DNA from: Egicoccus sp. AB-alg6-2 | GTDB taxonomy: Bacteria; Actinomycetota; Nitriliruptoria; Nitriliruptorales; Nitriliruptoraceae | Assembly: GCF_041821025.1 (NCBI RefSeq) | Contig: NZ_JBGUAY010000001.1 | Span: 248,001-312,000 of the forward strand | Reading direction: 5' to 3' | DNA: 64,000 nucleotides | Part shown: one piece after another, positions 44,214 to 54,355 of the stretch | Numbering within the stretch: the stretch's first letter is position 1 | How the letters are laid out: the number at the start of each line of letters is the position of its first letter | Made by a program: the position numbers and the translations under genes | Notes under the pieces: model-generated | Databases searched by the model: none | Told to the model about the DNA's origin: nothing | The model's input: only the letters and a program-made list of their open reading frames with translations

Positions 44214-45392
44214 GTGACCGACCGGATCTTGGCACGGACCGTCCACCACGTGCACCGCGCTGTCGCCGATCGCGTCTTCGGTACGGTCGGACCGATCGCC
44301 GCACCGGTGCGACTGGCCCACGACGTCGTGTCCGAGGGGGTCTACGCGCTCGTGCGTGGCTCGCTGCACGGTGCCGCGCTCGTCGGGGGCATGGTCGCGG
44401 CCCGTCGCGCCGTCGCGCATGAGCGGCCGTGGCTCGAGCGATCTGCCGCCGGGTCCCGGCTCGCGGCCATCGCCCACGGCATGATCGGCGATCTCGGGCA
44501 GTTCGGACCCGGACTCGAACTGGACGTCGCTGTCCGGCAGGACGGCCGCACCGTCGCCGTGACCCCGGGTGACCTCGCCACCGCCTTCCCGGACGCGCGT
44601 GGCCGCGTCGCGGTCTTCCTGCACGGGCTGGTCGAGGACGAGTCGGTCTGGGGCAGCGAATCGGCGACCCAGCCGGATCGCGTCTGTCTGCCGGCGGCCC
44701 TCGCCTCGGTGGGGGTCACGCCCGTCAGGTTGCGGTACGGCACCGGCGCCGCCGTCGGGGTCAACGGTGCCGTCGTGGCCGACCTCCTCGCCGACCTGGT
44801 GGCGCACTGGCCCGTCCCCGTGACGCAGCTGGTGCTCGTCGGCCACTCCATGGGTGGACTGGTGGCGCGGTCCGCCTGCGCCCAGGCGCCCACACGCGGG
44901 CACCGTTGGACCGAGGTGCTCGACCACGTCGTCTACCTCGGTACGCCCCACCTCGGCGCACCGCTGGAACAGGTCGTCCACCGCGGTGTCGACGTGCTGC
45001 GCCACTTCCCCGAGGTGGTGCCCTTCCTCGACGTGCTCGAGCGCCGCAGCGTCGGGATCCGCGACCTGCGCCACGGAACGCTCGTGGAACAGGTCGACGA
45101 GCTCGTGGACGTGGTCGAACCGGGTTCCGACGAACCGTGGCTCGGCGGGGTCGACCATCACCTCGTCGTCGGCCGGATCGCCGCCAGCGAACGCCACCCG
45201 ATCAACCGCGTCCTGGGCGACCTGCTCGTCCCTTCGTCCTCCGCCACCGGCCGCGGAGCGACACGCCGTATCGATGGCGAGCGGGTGCACGTGCTGTCGG
45301 TCGCAGCGAACCACTTCGGCCTGTGCCGGCATCCCGACGTCGCCGCCCACCTCGTCCGCCACGTCGGCACCGCCGATGCCGTGGCGTCCTGA
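44214..45392 (+). CDS. lipase-like alpha/beta hydrolase (PGAP1/PHA-synthase-like)
   Basis: At least 392 residues from GTG 44214. The hydrolase region has VAVFLHGLVEDESVWG near residue 131, the nucleophile elbow VLVGHSMGGLVARSA near 217 and VVYLGTPHLGAPLEQVV near 243, typical of lipases that act on membrane or polymer esters. A C-terminal histidine in VAANHFGLCRHP completes the triad. The frame stays protein-like for 23 codons upstream to an ATC at 44145 that has GGAG 7 bases before it and a TACCGT box at 44113-44118, so the true start may be non-standard. Confidence 0.8.
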   Translation: MTDRILARTVHHVHRAVADRVFGTVGPIAAPVRLAHDVVSEGVYALVRGSLHGAALVGGMVAARRAVAHERPWLERSAAGSRLAAIAHGMIGDLGQFGPGLELDVAVRQDGRTVAVTPGDLATAFPDARGRVAVFLHGLVEDESVWGSESATQPDRVCLPAALASVGVTPVRLRYGTGAAVGVNGAVVADLLADLVAHWPVPVTQLVLVGHSMGGLVARSACAQAPTRGHRWTEVLDHVVYLGTPHLGAPLEQVVHRGVDVLRHFPEVVPFLDVLERRSVGIRDLRHGTLVEQVDELVDVVEPGSDEPWLGGVDHHLVVGRIAASERHPINRVLGDLLVPSSSATGRGATRRIDGERVHVLSVAANHFGLCRHPDVAAHLVRHVGTADAVAS

Positions 45393-45423
45393 GCGCGGGT
45401 CGTCAGGGCGCGCGGGGAATTGG

Positions 45424-45429
45424 TACCGT
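45424..45429 (+). promoter_or_regulatory. candidate -10 box TACCGT of the SRP RNA gene
   Basis: TACCGT would start transcription near 45436, just before the first paired base of the SRP RNA fold at 45441. Confidence 0.4.
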
Positions 45430-45440
45430 CCGCTCTCCAC

Positions 45441-45598
45441 GCGGGGTCGTGCGACCCGGCGGTGTGCGGTGACGGGCGTCCGTCGGTGACGTCCCCCGGT
45501 GAACCGGGTCAGGGCCGAGAGGCAGCAGCCCTAAGCCGTTCTCGGACGGGTGCCGAGCCGGGCGTCCGTCACCACACCTCGTCGGGTCGCCGCCCCGC
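45441..45598 (+). ncRNA. ffs: signal recognition particle RNA (small bacterial SRP RNA)
   Basis: The conserved Ffh-binding tip is plain at 45508-45530: GTCAGG...GAGA...AGCAGCC, with a GAGA (GNRA) tetraloop closed by CC/GG and the CAGG/AGCA internal loop. The arms close the rod: GCGACCCG (45451-45458) with CGGGTCGC (45583-45590), GGTGTG with CACACC, and GCGGGG (45441) with CCCCGC (45598). Ends are taken from the outermost pairs and may be off by some bases. It lies directly upstream of dnaX, as in many Gram-positive and actinobacterial genomes. Confidence 0.88.
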
Positions 45599-45700
45599 GT
45601 GAGCCGTTCGCCGGGCCGTCCGCCGTGCCGCCCGGCGTGTCCCGGTCCGCCGCTACGGTGTGCCGCGAACGTGTCCCGGACCGCCTGTGGGGTGAAGCGC

Positions 45701-47845
45701 GTGGCCTACGTGTCGCTGTACCGCAAGTACCGGCCACAGACGTTCACCGACGTGGTCGGCCAGCAGCACGTCATCCAGACGCTCGTCCACGCCATCGAGG
45801 AGGACCGGCTCCATCACGCCTACCTGTTCACGGGGCCGCGTGGGACCGGTAAGACCTCCACCGCTCGCCTGCTCGCCAAGGCGATCAACTGCGAGCAGGG
45901 GCCGACCCCGACCCCCTGCGGGGTCTGCGAGCACTGCACCTCCATCGCCGAGGGCAGTTCGGTCGACGTGATCGAGCTCGACATGGCCTCCCACGGCGGG
46001 GTCGACGACGCCCGCGAACTGCGTGACCGCGCCCTGTATGCCCCCGCACGCGCGCGCCGCAAGGTCTACATCCTCGACGAGGTCCACATGGCCTCGACGG
46101 CGGCGTTCAACGCGCTGCTCAAACTGATCGAGGAGCCGCCCTCACACGTGCTGTTCGCGATGGCGACGACCGATCCGCAGAAGGTGCTGCCGACCATCCT
46201 CTCGCGGGTGCAGCGCCTCGACCTGCGGCGCGTCGCGGCCGCGGACGTGGCCGGCAACGTCCAGCGCATCTGCGACGCCGAGGGTTACACGATCGACGCC
46301 GGCGCCGTCGAGGCGATCGTGCGTGCCGGCGACGGCTCACTCCGCGACACCCAGTCCGTGCTCGAGCAGGTGCTCGCGTTCGCCGGGACGACCGTGACCG
46401 CGGAAGCGGTGACCCAGGTGCTCGGGCACACGCCGGCCGACCGGGTCTTCGAGACGGTCGAGATGGTCGCCGGTCGCGACCTGGCCGGGCTGCTGGGCAT
46501 GGTCCAGGGGCTGTTGGACGAGGGCCACGACCTGCGCCGGTTCACGCTCGACCTGGTGCAGCACCTGCGCGACCTGCTCGTCCTGCAGGTCGCACCCGAC
46601 CGGCCCGACCTCGTCGACGCGACCGACGACCGGCGTCGCCAGCTGCAGGCCCAGACCACCGCGATGCCCCGCGAATCGCTCCTGCGTGCCGTCGACCTGT
46701 TGGCCGCGACCGTGGTCGAGCAGCGGCAGGGATCGCCACGGCTGCCCCTGGAGCTGACGCTGGCCAAGCTGGCCGTCCCCGGCGCCGACGGTGACGTCGC
46801 GGGCCTCGCCGACCGGCTGGCCCGCCTCGAGTCGCGGGCGGTCACGGCCGCGCCGGCTGCCTCGGCGCCGGCTGCCTCGGCGCTGGCTGCCTCGGCGGCG
46901 GCTGACTCGGCGGCGGCGGACTCGGCGCCGGCTGCTTCCGCGCCGGCTGCCCCCTCGCCGGTCACGGCCGGGCCGGACGCCGCCCCGTCACCCCGACCGC
47001 GGGCGGGGCGACCCCCCGAACCGCAGCAGCCGGGTCCCGCCGACGAACCGGCACCGTCGCCCTCCGGCCGTCTTGCGCCGACGCCCTCCGACGTGCAGCC
47101 TGAGGCCGCCGCCCCGGCGGCCGAGACGCCGTTGCAGGCACGAGCACGTGCCCGCGGTCAGGGACCCCCGGCCACATCGGGACCGCCCGGGGCGACCGCG
47201 GCCACCGAGGCGGCTGCCTCCGAGCCGGCAGCCGAGCACCCGCGGCCGGCCACACCGGCGGGCACGACCGCAGAACCGGCCGCGCCCGGGCCGACGACCG
47301 CCCAGCCGACGACCGCCCCACCCACCACCGGGGCGGCGGCAGGTGCCGAGGCGGCGGCCGACGGGGACAGCGAGCTCGAGTTGCTGCGGCGCAATTGGGA
47401 CGGGGTGCTGGAACTGGTCAAGAACCGCAGCCGTCGCAGCCACGCCGTGTTCCTCCCGGCCACCGTCACGAGTGTGTCGCGCGGCATCGTCATCCTGCGC
47501 TATGCGCAGCGCTACGCCTCCTTCCACGCCCAGAACGCGAGCAAGGGCGAGTTCGCCGACGTGCTCAAGGAGGCCATCGAACGCGCCTGCGGCCTGCGGC
47601 TGCGCGTCGAGGTCGTCATCGAGGGGGACGACGACCGCCGCCGACCCGTGCCGCCGTCCGTGACCCCCGACGATGCCCGCACCCCCGTGCTCGACGACGG
47701 CCCCAGCGCCGCCGAGGAGGCCGACGTGCGCGAGGCCGAGCAGTCGGCGCCGGCACACGTCGAGGCGGCGGCGACCGACCAGCTGCTGGCGCAGGAGCTC
47801 GGCGCCGAACTGCTCGAGGAACAGCCGGCCCCCGGCGTCGAGTGA
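45701..47845 (+). CDS. dnaX: DNA polymerase III subunit gamma/tau
   Basis: A protein of 714 residues from GTG 45701; GTG codons at 45692 and 45671 are in-frame alternatives. The AAA+ clamp-loader module covers about 1-370: YRKYRPQTFTDVVGQ, Walker A TGPRGTGKTSTAR, a zinc Cys cluster CEQGPTPTPCGVCEHC, Walker B YILDEVHMAS, and sensor ATTDPQKVLPTILSR. A long Ala/Pro/Thr-rich linker (about 385-560) contains seven 15-bp repeats; a tau-like domain (about 560-650) follows. It loads the beta clamp and joins the two replicative polymerases. Confidence 0.95.
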   Translation: MAYVSLYRKYRPQTFTDVVGQQHVIQTLVHAIEEDRLHHAYLFTGPRGTGKTSTARLLAKAINCEQGPTPTPCGVCEHCTSIAEGSSVDVIELDMASHGGVDDARELRDRALYAPARARRKVYILDEVHMASTAAFNALLKLIEEPPSHVLFAMATTDPQKVLPTILSRVQRLDLRRVAAADVAGNVQRICDAEGYTIDAGAVEAIVRAGDGSLRDTQSVLEQVLAFAGTTVTAEAVTQVLGHTPADRVFETVEMVAGRDLAGLLGMVQGLLDEGHDLRRFTLDLVQHLRDLLVLQVAPDRPDLVDATDDRRRQLQAQTTAMPRESLLRAVDLLAATVVEQRQGSPRLPLELTLAKLAVPGADGDVAGLADRLARLESRAVTAAPAASAPAASALAASAAADSAAADSAPAASAPAAPSPVTAGPDAAPSPRPRAGRPPEPQQPGPADEPAPSPSGRLAPTPSDVQPEAAAPAAETPLQARARARGQGPPATSGPPGATAATEAAASEPAAEHPRPATPAGTTAEPAAPGPTTAQPTTAPPTTGAAAGAEAAADGDSELELLRRNWDGVLELVKNRSRRSHAVFLPATVTSVSRGIVILRYAQRYASFHAQNASKGEFADVLKEAIERACGLRLRVEVVIEGDDDRRRPVPPSVTPDDARTPVLDDGPSAAEEADVREAEQSAPAHVEAAATDQLLAQELGAELLEEQPAPGVE
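46856..46960 (+). repeat. seven 15-bp repeats inside dnaX
   Basis: Seven in-frame copies of a 15-bp unit (gctgcctcggcgccg and variants) encode an A-(S/D)-(A)-P/A-A linker in DnaX. They are coding low complexity, prone to slippage, and probably set linker length. Confidence 0.75.
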
Positions 47846-47936
47846 GCCACGCCGTTGGTGTCGGCTCGACCGTTGCCATGAGGTCGCGCACGCGCCGGGC
47901 GCATGCCGGTGACCCCGGCGGCGGACCGGCCGCGGA

Positions 47937-47942
47937 TACGCT
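47937..47942 (+). promoter_or_regulatory. candidate -10 box TACGCT of recR
   Basis: TACGCT lies 42 bases before the recR ATG; the leader contains AAGGA at 7-base spacing. This suggests recR has its own promoter within the 139-bp gap after dnaX. Confidence 0.35.
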
Positions 47943-47984
47943 GCGGCTCGTTGCCACGACCTCGCCCTCGACAAGGACATCAGC

Positions 47985-48584
47985 ATGTACGAGGGTGCCG
48001 TCCAGGACCTGATCGACGAGCTCGGTCGCCTGCCCGGTGTCGGTCCGAAGAGCGCCCAGCGGATCGCGTTTCACCTATTGCAGGCCGAGACCGTCGACGC
48101 ACAGCGGCTCGCCGACGCGATCACCCGGGTCAAGGCGACGGTGCGGTTCTGCGCCCGGTGCTGGAACATCAGCGAGGCCGAGGAGTGCCGCATCTGTCGC
48201 GACCCTCGGCGCGACGGCAGCGTGCTCTGCGTGGTCGAGGAGGCCCGCGACGTGATCGCCATCGAGCGCACACGCGAGTTCCGGGGTCGGTATCACGTGC
48301 TCGGTGGCGCGATCTCACCGATCGACGGGATCGGTCCCGACGACCTGCACGTCCGCGACCTCGTGCAGCGCCTCGATGCCGAACCGGTCGACGAGCTGAT
48401 CATCGCGACCAATCCCAACGTCGAGGGCGAGGCGACCGCGTCGTACCTCTCACGCCTGCTCGAACCGCTCGGGGTGCGCATCACCCGCCTCGCCAGCGGG
48501 CTGCCGGTCGGCGGTGATCTCGACTACGCCGACGAAGTGACCCTCGGTCGCGCCTTCGCCGGCCGTCGCGACGTACGCGCCTGA
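47985..48584 (+). CDS. recR: recombination mediator RecR
   Basis: A 199-residue protein of standard length. Helix-hairpin-helix [20 protein letters not shown], a Cys4 zinc finger [17 protein letters not shown], a Toprim domain ([16 protein letters not shown]) and the C-terminal [10 protein letters not shown]. It works with RecO to load RecA at gaps. The ybaB gene that often lies between dnaX and recR is absent here. Confidence 0.95.
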   Translation: MYEGAVQDLIDELGRLPGVGPKSAQRIAFHLLQAETVDAQRLADAITRVKATVRFCARCWNISEAEECRICRDPRRDGSVLCVVEEARDVIAIERTREFRGRYHVLGGAISPIDGIGPDDLHVRDLVQRLDAEPVDELIIATNPNVEGEATASYLSRLLEPLGVRITRLASGLPVGGDLDYADEVTLGRAFAGRRDVRA

Positions 48585-48729
48585 TTCGCCGGACGGCGAG
48601 GTCGTCGCGCGGGCGCCACGGAGCCGGCGCGTCGCCGGCCCGACACACGGTGCAACCTCTCGGGAGAGCTGTGCGTCTGGCGGGCCGAGAGCGCACCACC
48701 GGGGTGCGCACCCGCCCACGAGAACCGCC

Positions 48730-49416
48730 ATGTCTCGCTCCTCCCGCTCCTTCCTCCTGCTCGCCGTCGTCGCCGTGACCGCCGTGGCGTGCGGCACCGC
48801 CGACGCGCCGCACGACGCGCTCGCCGCCCAACCCGTCGCCGCTCCGGTCGCCGCCCCGGCACCCGAACCAACCCCCGAGGCCGACCCCGAAGCGGCTGCG
48901 GACCCGGCTCCGGAACCGGACGCCGATCCCGCACCCGCGGCGCCGGCTCCCGCCCCCGCACCGGCCGGTCCCGCAGCGGCCCCTGCACCGGCACCTACGC
49001 CGGAGCCGACCGCTGCGCCGGTGGCCGACGCCGACCGCGTCCACGTCTTCGGCTTCGTCCGTGGTGTCGACGCCGCCGGCTTCCCCGCCACCGTGACCTT
49101 CGACGAGGCCCGTCTGTTGGACGGCGTGGAGGCCGAGACGGCGTTCGTCGCCGACCACGGTGAACTTCCCGAAGGTGGCCTGCCCAACGACTACTACATC
49201 TCCAACCCCGAACCCGAGCTCACCACCCTGCCGCTGGCCGGGAACGTGGTGATCGTCCTCGTCGCCCCCGACGGGGCCGAGACCGTCATCAGCCCGCAGG
49301 CCTGGCAGCGGCACGTGAAGGTCAACGCCGACGGCGAGGCGACCTTCTACGAGCCCTACCACTTCGTCCTCGTCGACGGCACGATCGTCGAGGTGAGGGC
49401 CCAGTACCTGCCCTGA
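48730..49416 (+). CDS. secreted lipoprotein with proline-rich stalk
   Basis: A 228-residue lipoprotein: signal peptide (about 1-20) with lipobox VTAVAC, an Ala/Pro/Glu-rich stalk of ~75 residues (PEPTPEADPEAAADPAPEP), then a globular domain (about 100-228) starting VHVFGFVRGVDAAG, with DEARLLDGVEAETAF. The small C-terminal domain resembles the calcium-responsive or DUF-type beta folds seen on wall lipoproteins but is not identified. Confidence 0.75.
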   Translation: MSRSSRSFLLLAVVAVTAVACGTADAPHDALAAQPVAAPVAAPAPEPTPEADPEAAADPAPEPDADPAPAAPAPAPAPAGPAAAPAPAPTPEPTAAPVADADRVHVFGFVRGVDAAGFPATVTFDEARLLDGVEAETAFVADHGELPEGGLPNDYYISNPEPELTTLPLAGNVVIVLVAPDGAETVISPQAWQRHVKVNADGEATFYEPYHFVLVDGTIVEVRAQYLP

Positions 49417-49506
49417 CCAGCGCCATCGACGCCCCCACGACGGCCGGGTGCCGCGCGACGGCGACCGCCACGACGTGGTCGAGATGAAGACCGCGGCCCG
49501 GTTGCG

Positions 49507-49512
49507 TAGGCT
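49507..49512 (+). promoter_or_regulatory. candidate -10 box TAGGCT of lysC
   Basis: TAGGCT would start an mRNA with a leader of about 125 bases before the lysC GTG, long enough to hold the two hairpins described at 49514-49588. Confidence 0.4.
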
Positions 49513-49513
49513 G

Positions 49514-49588
49514 GCGGCGCCCCCACCGGTGTCAGACCCGACCGGGGCGCCGCTACGTCGCGCACCCGAGCCCCGGTGACGGGCCTCG
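49514..49588 (+). promoter_or_regulatory. structured leader of lysC-asd (two hairpins)
   Basis: Hairpin 1 pairs GCGGCGCCCC (49514-49523) with GGGGCGCCGC (49544-49553) around a 20-base loop. Hairpin 2 (49567-49588) is CGAG-C-CCCG with loop GTGA and CGGG-C-CTCG. Both lie between the candidate -10 and lysC. They could form an attenuator or protein-binding leader. No lysine riboswitch motif was recognised. Confidence 0.4.
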
Positions 49589-49645
49589 CACGACCCGGCG
49601 CACGAGCGGCTCCATGACCACCGCTCACACGAAGGCCCACACCCC

Positions 49646-50886
<1,241 letters not shown>

Positions 50887-50887
<1 letters not shown>

Positions 50888-51942
50888 TGGCTGCCAAGGT
50901 CGCCCTCGTCGGCGCAACCGGAGCGGTCGGCCGCGAGATGCGCCGCCTGCTCGAGTCGCGCGACTTCCCCATCGACGGCGAGCCGGTCTACCTCGCCTCG
51001 GAACGCTCCGCCGGTACGAAGCTGCCGTGGCGGGACGGCGAGGTCGAGGTCCGGGCCATCAGCGCCGACGCGTTCGACGGCGTCGACATCGCCCTGTTCT
51101 CCGCCGGCGGGTCGCGCTCGAAGGAGTGGGCGCCGATCGCCGCCGAACGCGGTGCCGTCGTGATCGACAACTCCTCGGCGTTCCGCATGGACGACCAGGT
51201 GCCACTGGTCGTCAGCGAGGTGAACCCCGATGCGGCGCGCAACCGCCCCAAGGGCATCATCGCGAACCCGAACTGCACCACGATGGTGCTCATGGTCGCC
51301 GCGAAGCCGCTGCACGACGCGCTCGGCCTGACCGACGTCGTCGCGACCTCCTACCAGGCGGCTGGCGGCGCGGGACAGTCGGGCATCGCCGAGCTGCTCG
51401 AGCAGACCGTCAAGCTGGCCCAGGACCCCGAACTGCTGCGCACCGACGGGGCGGCCGCCGAGGCCAGCGTCGAGGCCTCGGCCTTCTCGCGGGCGATCGC
51501 GTTCAACGTCCTGGCGCACTGTGGGAACTTCACCGACGCTCGCCACACCGACGAGGAGTGGAAGCTCGTCAACGAGTCGCGCAAGATCCTCTCGTTGCCC
51601 GCCCTGCGGGTCTCGCCCACCTGCGTCCGGGTGCCGGTCGTAGTCGGGCACGCCATCAACGCCCGTCTGAGCTTCGCCGATCCGGTGAGCCGCGAGGCGG
51701 CCCTGGACGCCCTCCAGGACGCGCCCGGACTGGTGGTGGTCGACGGCGTCGACCGCGAGGGGGAGCAGTTGGCCTATCCGACGCCGCTGGCTTCCGCCGG
51801 TCGTGACGAGGTGTTCGTCGGCCGCATCCGCGAAGATCTCGCCGACCCGCACAGCCTCAACATCTTCGTCGTCGGTGACAACCTGCTCAAGGGTGCGGCG
51901 CTCAACGCGGTCCAGATCGCCGAACTCGTCCTCGCCGAGTAG
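50887..51942 (+). CDS. asd: aspartate-semialdehyde dehydrogenase
   Basis: A 351-residue enzyme starting at ATG 50887, within the TGATG that ends lysC. N-terminal VALVGATGAVGREMRRLLESRDFP, active-site cysteine in ANPNCTTMVLMVA near residue 132, SYQAAGGAGQSG, and the substrate-binding RVPVVVGHAINARLSF. It reduces aspartyl phosphate made by LysC to the semialdehyde with NADPH. Full length. Confidence 0.96.
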
Positions 51943-52025
51943 CCGACCGACCGGCCAGGGGTGGGGGAACCCGCAGGACAGAGTGCTCCATAGCGTCGGA
52001 AGCGTGCACGGCTGACGCGGGGGGC

Positions 52026-52040
52026 GGTCCGTGCCGGACC
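52026..52040 (+). other. short hairpin upstream of the BCCT gene
   Basis: GGTCCG-TGC-CGGACC forms a 6-bp stem 31 bases before the BCCT ATG, in the 128-bp gap after asd. It could be a leader structure or the end of the lysC-asd transcript. Confidence 0.25.
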
Positions 52041-52070
52041 ATCCGCCCACGTGAGCTGGAGACACGTCGC

Positions 52071-53810
52071 ATGATCGGCCCTGTCCGCGAAACCCGCACG
52101 GTGCGCGAGACCATCCATCCGCCCGTGTTCGTCGCCTCTGCCGTCCTGATCCTGGCGTTCGTGGCGTTCGCGGTGGCGGCTCCCGACACCGCCGGCGAGG
52201 TGCTCGGCGGCGTCCAGGGCTGGATCACCGGGGCCTTCGGCTGGTTCCTGATCCTCGCCGTCGTGCTGTTCCTCGGGTTCTGTGTGTGGCTCGCGCTCGG
52301 TCGCTTCGCCAAGGTCCGGCTCGGTCCCGATGACGCCACCCCCGACTACGCGACGTCGTCGTGGTTCGCGATGCTGTTCGCCGCCGGTATGGGCATCGGG
52401 CTGATGTACTGGGGCGTCGCCGAGCCGGTGATCTTCTACGCGTCCGATCCGCCCCGTTTCGAGCCCGGCACCTCCGAGGCAGCCCGCGACGCGATGCTGC
52501 ACGCCTTCCACCACTGGGGCTTCGCGCCGTGGGCGATCTACGCCGTCATCGGGCTCGGGCTTGCCTACTTCGGGTTCCGCCATGACCAGCCGCTCGCCAT
52601 CCGCTCGTTGTTCCGGCCGCTGCTCGGCGGCCGCGTGGACGGCGGGCTCGGCAACGTCATCGACGTGATGGCGGTGGTCGGCACGATGTTCGGTGTCGCC
52701 ACCTCGCTGGGACTCGGGGTCGCCCAGGTCAACGCGGGCCTCAACCGGGTGTTCGGCGTGACCATCTCGACCGGCGTGCAGCTGTTGCTGATCGCCGGGA
52801 TCACGCTGGTGGCGACCGTGTCGGTCGTCTCCGGGCTGGACAAGGGCATCCAACGCCTGTCCCAGTTCAACATCGTGCTCGCGGCGCTGCTGATGGGCTT
52901 CGTGCTGCTCGCCGGACCGACGTTGTTCCTGCTCGGGGCGTTCGTCCAGAACACCGGCGCCTACCTCGGCGGGATGACGGAGCTGCTGTCACGCCTCGGC
53001 GTCTACGCCGGTGAGGACGGCCAGGGCTGGATCGGCGGCTGGACCGTCTTCTACTGGGCCTGGTGGGTGTCGTGGTCGCCGTTCGTCGGCATGTTCATCG
53101 CCCGGATCTCGCGCGGCCGCACCATCCGCGAGTTCGTGCTCGGGGTGCTGCTGGTGCCGTCGCTGGTGTCCTTCGGCTGGTTCACCGTCTTCGGCAACTC
53201 CGGCATCTTCTTCGAGGACGCCGGTGCGGGCATCGACGCGCTGGCGGCCGAGGACTCCTCGCTCGCCCTGTTCGGCCTGCTCGAGCAGCTGCCGCTGGCA
53301 GGCATCGTCTCCATGCTGGCCGTGCTGCTGGTGATCACCTTCTTCGTCACCAGTTCCGACTCGGGCTCGTTCGTCATCGACATGCTCACCTCGGGCGGCG
53401 ATCCCGACCCGCACGTCGCGACGCGGGTGTTCTGGGCCGTCACCGAGGGAGCGGTCGCCGCCGCGCTGCTGCTGGCGGGCGGGCTCGGCGCCCTGCAGGC
53501 CGGGGCGGTGTCGACCGGGTTGCCGTTCACGATCGTGCTGGTGCTCGCGACGTGGTCGATCGCGCGCGGCCTCAAGCGCGAGTTCGCGGGTGCGGAGCCG
53601 GGTCGCCCGAAGGGCCTGCCGCCCGTCCACGTCCGCGACGTCACCGACCGCGAGCGCGAGTTCCGGCGGCGCGAACAGGAGCTCGGGCAGCTGCAACGCG
53701 AGATCGAGGTTCGGGAGCGCGAGCTCGACGTGCTCTCGCGCGAGATCAGCCTCGACACCGGCGACCTCGACGTCGACGCGCGGTCAGGTCAGCCCCGCGA
53801 CGGCGGCTGA
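52071..53810 (+). CDS. BCCT family betaine/choline/carnitine transporter
   Basis: A 579-residue transporter with twelve membrane helices (about 20-505). Signatures include GMGIGLMYWGVAEPVIFY near residue 104 and the BCCT motif WTVFYWAWWVSWSPFVGMFIARISRGRTIREFV near 325. The C-terminal ~65 residues are a charged coiled coil (DREREFRRREQELGQLQ) like the osmosensory tail of BetP. It imports compatible solutes by Na+ or H+ symport. Suits a salt-adapted host. Substrate inferred from family. Confidence 0.92.
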   Translation: MIGPVRETRTVRETIHPPVFVASAVLILAFVAFAVAAPDTAGEVLGGVQGWITGAFGWFLILAVVLFLGFCVWLALGRFAKVRLGPDDATPDYATSSWFAMLFAAGMGIGLMYWGVAEPVIFYASDPPRFEPGTSEAARDAMLHAFHHWGFAPWAIYAVIGLGLAYFGFRHDQPLAIRSLFRPLLGGRVDGGLGNVIDVMAVVGTMFGVATSLGLGVAQVNAGLNRVFGVTISTGVQLLLIAGITLVATVSVVSGLDKGIQRLSQFNIVLAALLMGFVLLAGPTLFLLGAFVQNTGAYLGGMTELLSRLGVYAGEDGQGWIGGWTVFYWAWWVSWSPFVGMFIARISRGRTIREFVLGVLLVPSLVSFGWFTVFGNSGIFFEDAGAGIDALAAEDSSLALFGLLEQLPLAGIVSMLAVLLVITFFVTSSDSGSFVIDMLTSGGDPDPHVATRVFWAVTEGAVAAALLLAGGLGALQAGAVSTGLPFTIVLVLATWSIARGLKREFAGAEPGRPKGLPPVHVRDVTDREREFRRREQELGQLQREIEVRERELDVLSREISLDTGDLDVDARSGQPRDGG

Positions 53811-53818
53811 ATCGGCGG

Positions 53819-54121
53819 TCAGGGGCGCGCAGGGTCCTGCGCGCCACACCGGCACGGCGACGCCGAACACTTCGGACAGCCGTGTTCGTAGCGGCGGGCC
53901 GCCTCGGCGAGGTCGACGCCGGTCATGTCGGCGAGGGTGATGAGCCAGGCGAGCACGTCGGAGAACTCCTCGACGCGTTCGGCGTGCCCCTCGCGCCGGA
54001 TCGCCCGCGACAGCTCCCCCACCTCCTCGACGAACCAGGCGAAGGTGGCGTCGACGCCACGCCGGCGGTCCTGGTCGCCGTAGGTCGCCGCGATCGTCTG
54101 CTGCAGCTGCGTCAGATCCAT
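53819..54121 (-). CDS. MazG-like nucleotide pyrophosphohydrolase
   Basis: A protein of 100 residues from ATG 54121. The single MazG domain has [13 protein letters not shown] (EExxE) and [16 protein letters not shown] (ExxD), the Mg2+ ligands. It hydrolyses (d)NTPs to monophosphates. The tail [14 protein letters not shown] adds a four-Cys cluster outside the fold, probably a small zinc site. It converges on the BCCT gene 8 bp away. Confidence 0.88.
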   Translation of the reverse strand: MDLTQLQQTIAATYGDQDRRRGVDATFAWFVEEVGELSRAIRREGHAERVEEFSDVLAWLITLADMTGVDLAEAARRYEHGCPKCSASPCRCGAQDPARP

Positions 54122-54146
54122 CGTCGTCCCCGCTGCCGCCGGCAAG

Positions 54147-54183
54147 CGACGCGCGGCACCGGACCAGCCGGTGCCGCGCGTCG
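54147..54183 (-). terminator. 16-bp perfect hairpin downstream of tRNA-Pro
   Basis: CGACGCGCGGCACCGG, loop ACCAG, CCGGTGCCGCGCGTCG: a perfect 16-bp stem 11 bases past the tRNA-Pro 3' end on the minus strand and 25 bases before the MazG start. It should end the tRNA transcript. Confidence 0.75.
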
Positions 54184-54194
54184 TCGCGTGACGG

Positions 54195-54271
54195 TGGTCG
54201 GGATGGCCGGATTTGAACCGGCGACCCCCTCGTCCCGAACGAGGTGCGCTACCAAGCTGCGCTACATCCCG
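54195..54271 (-). tRNA. tRNA-Pro (CGG)
   Basis: Minus-strand tRNA with acceptor CGGGATG/CATCCCG, discriminator A and encoded CCA. D arm GCGCAGCTTGGTAGCGC, anticodon stem CCTCG/CGAGG around TTCGGGA (anticodon CGG), T arm GCCGG/CCGGC with TTCAAAT. It reads CCG codons. Confidence 0.96.
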
Positions 54272-54355
54272 TCGTGCACGCGAAGTGCCCCGAGAACCGG
54301 GGCGGGGCGGAGATTACACCGCCCCCGGAGACCGCGCGAACCGGGGGGACCATCC

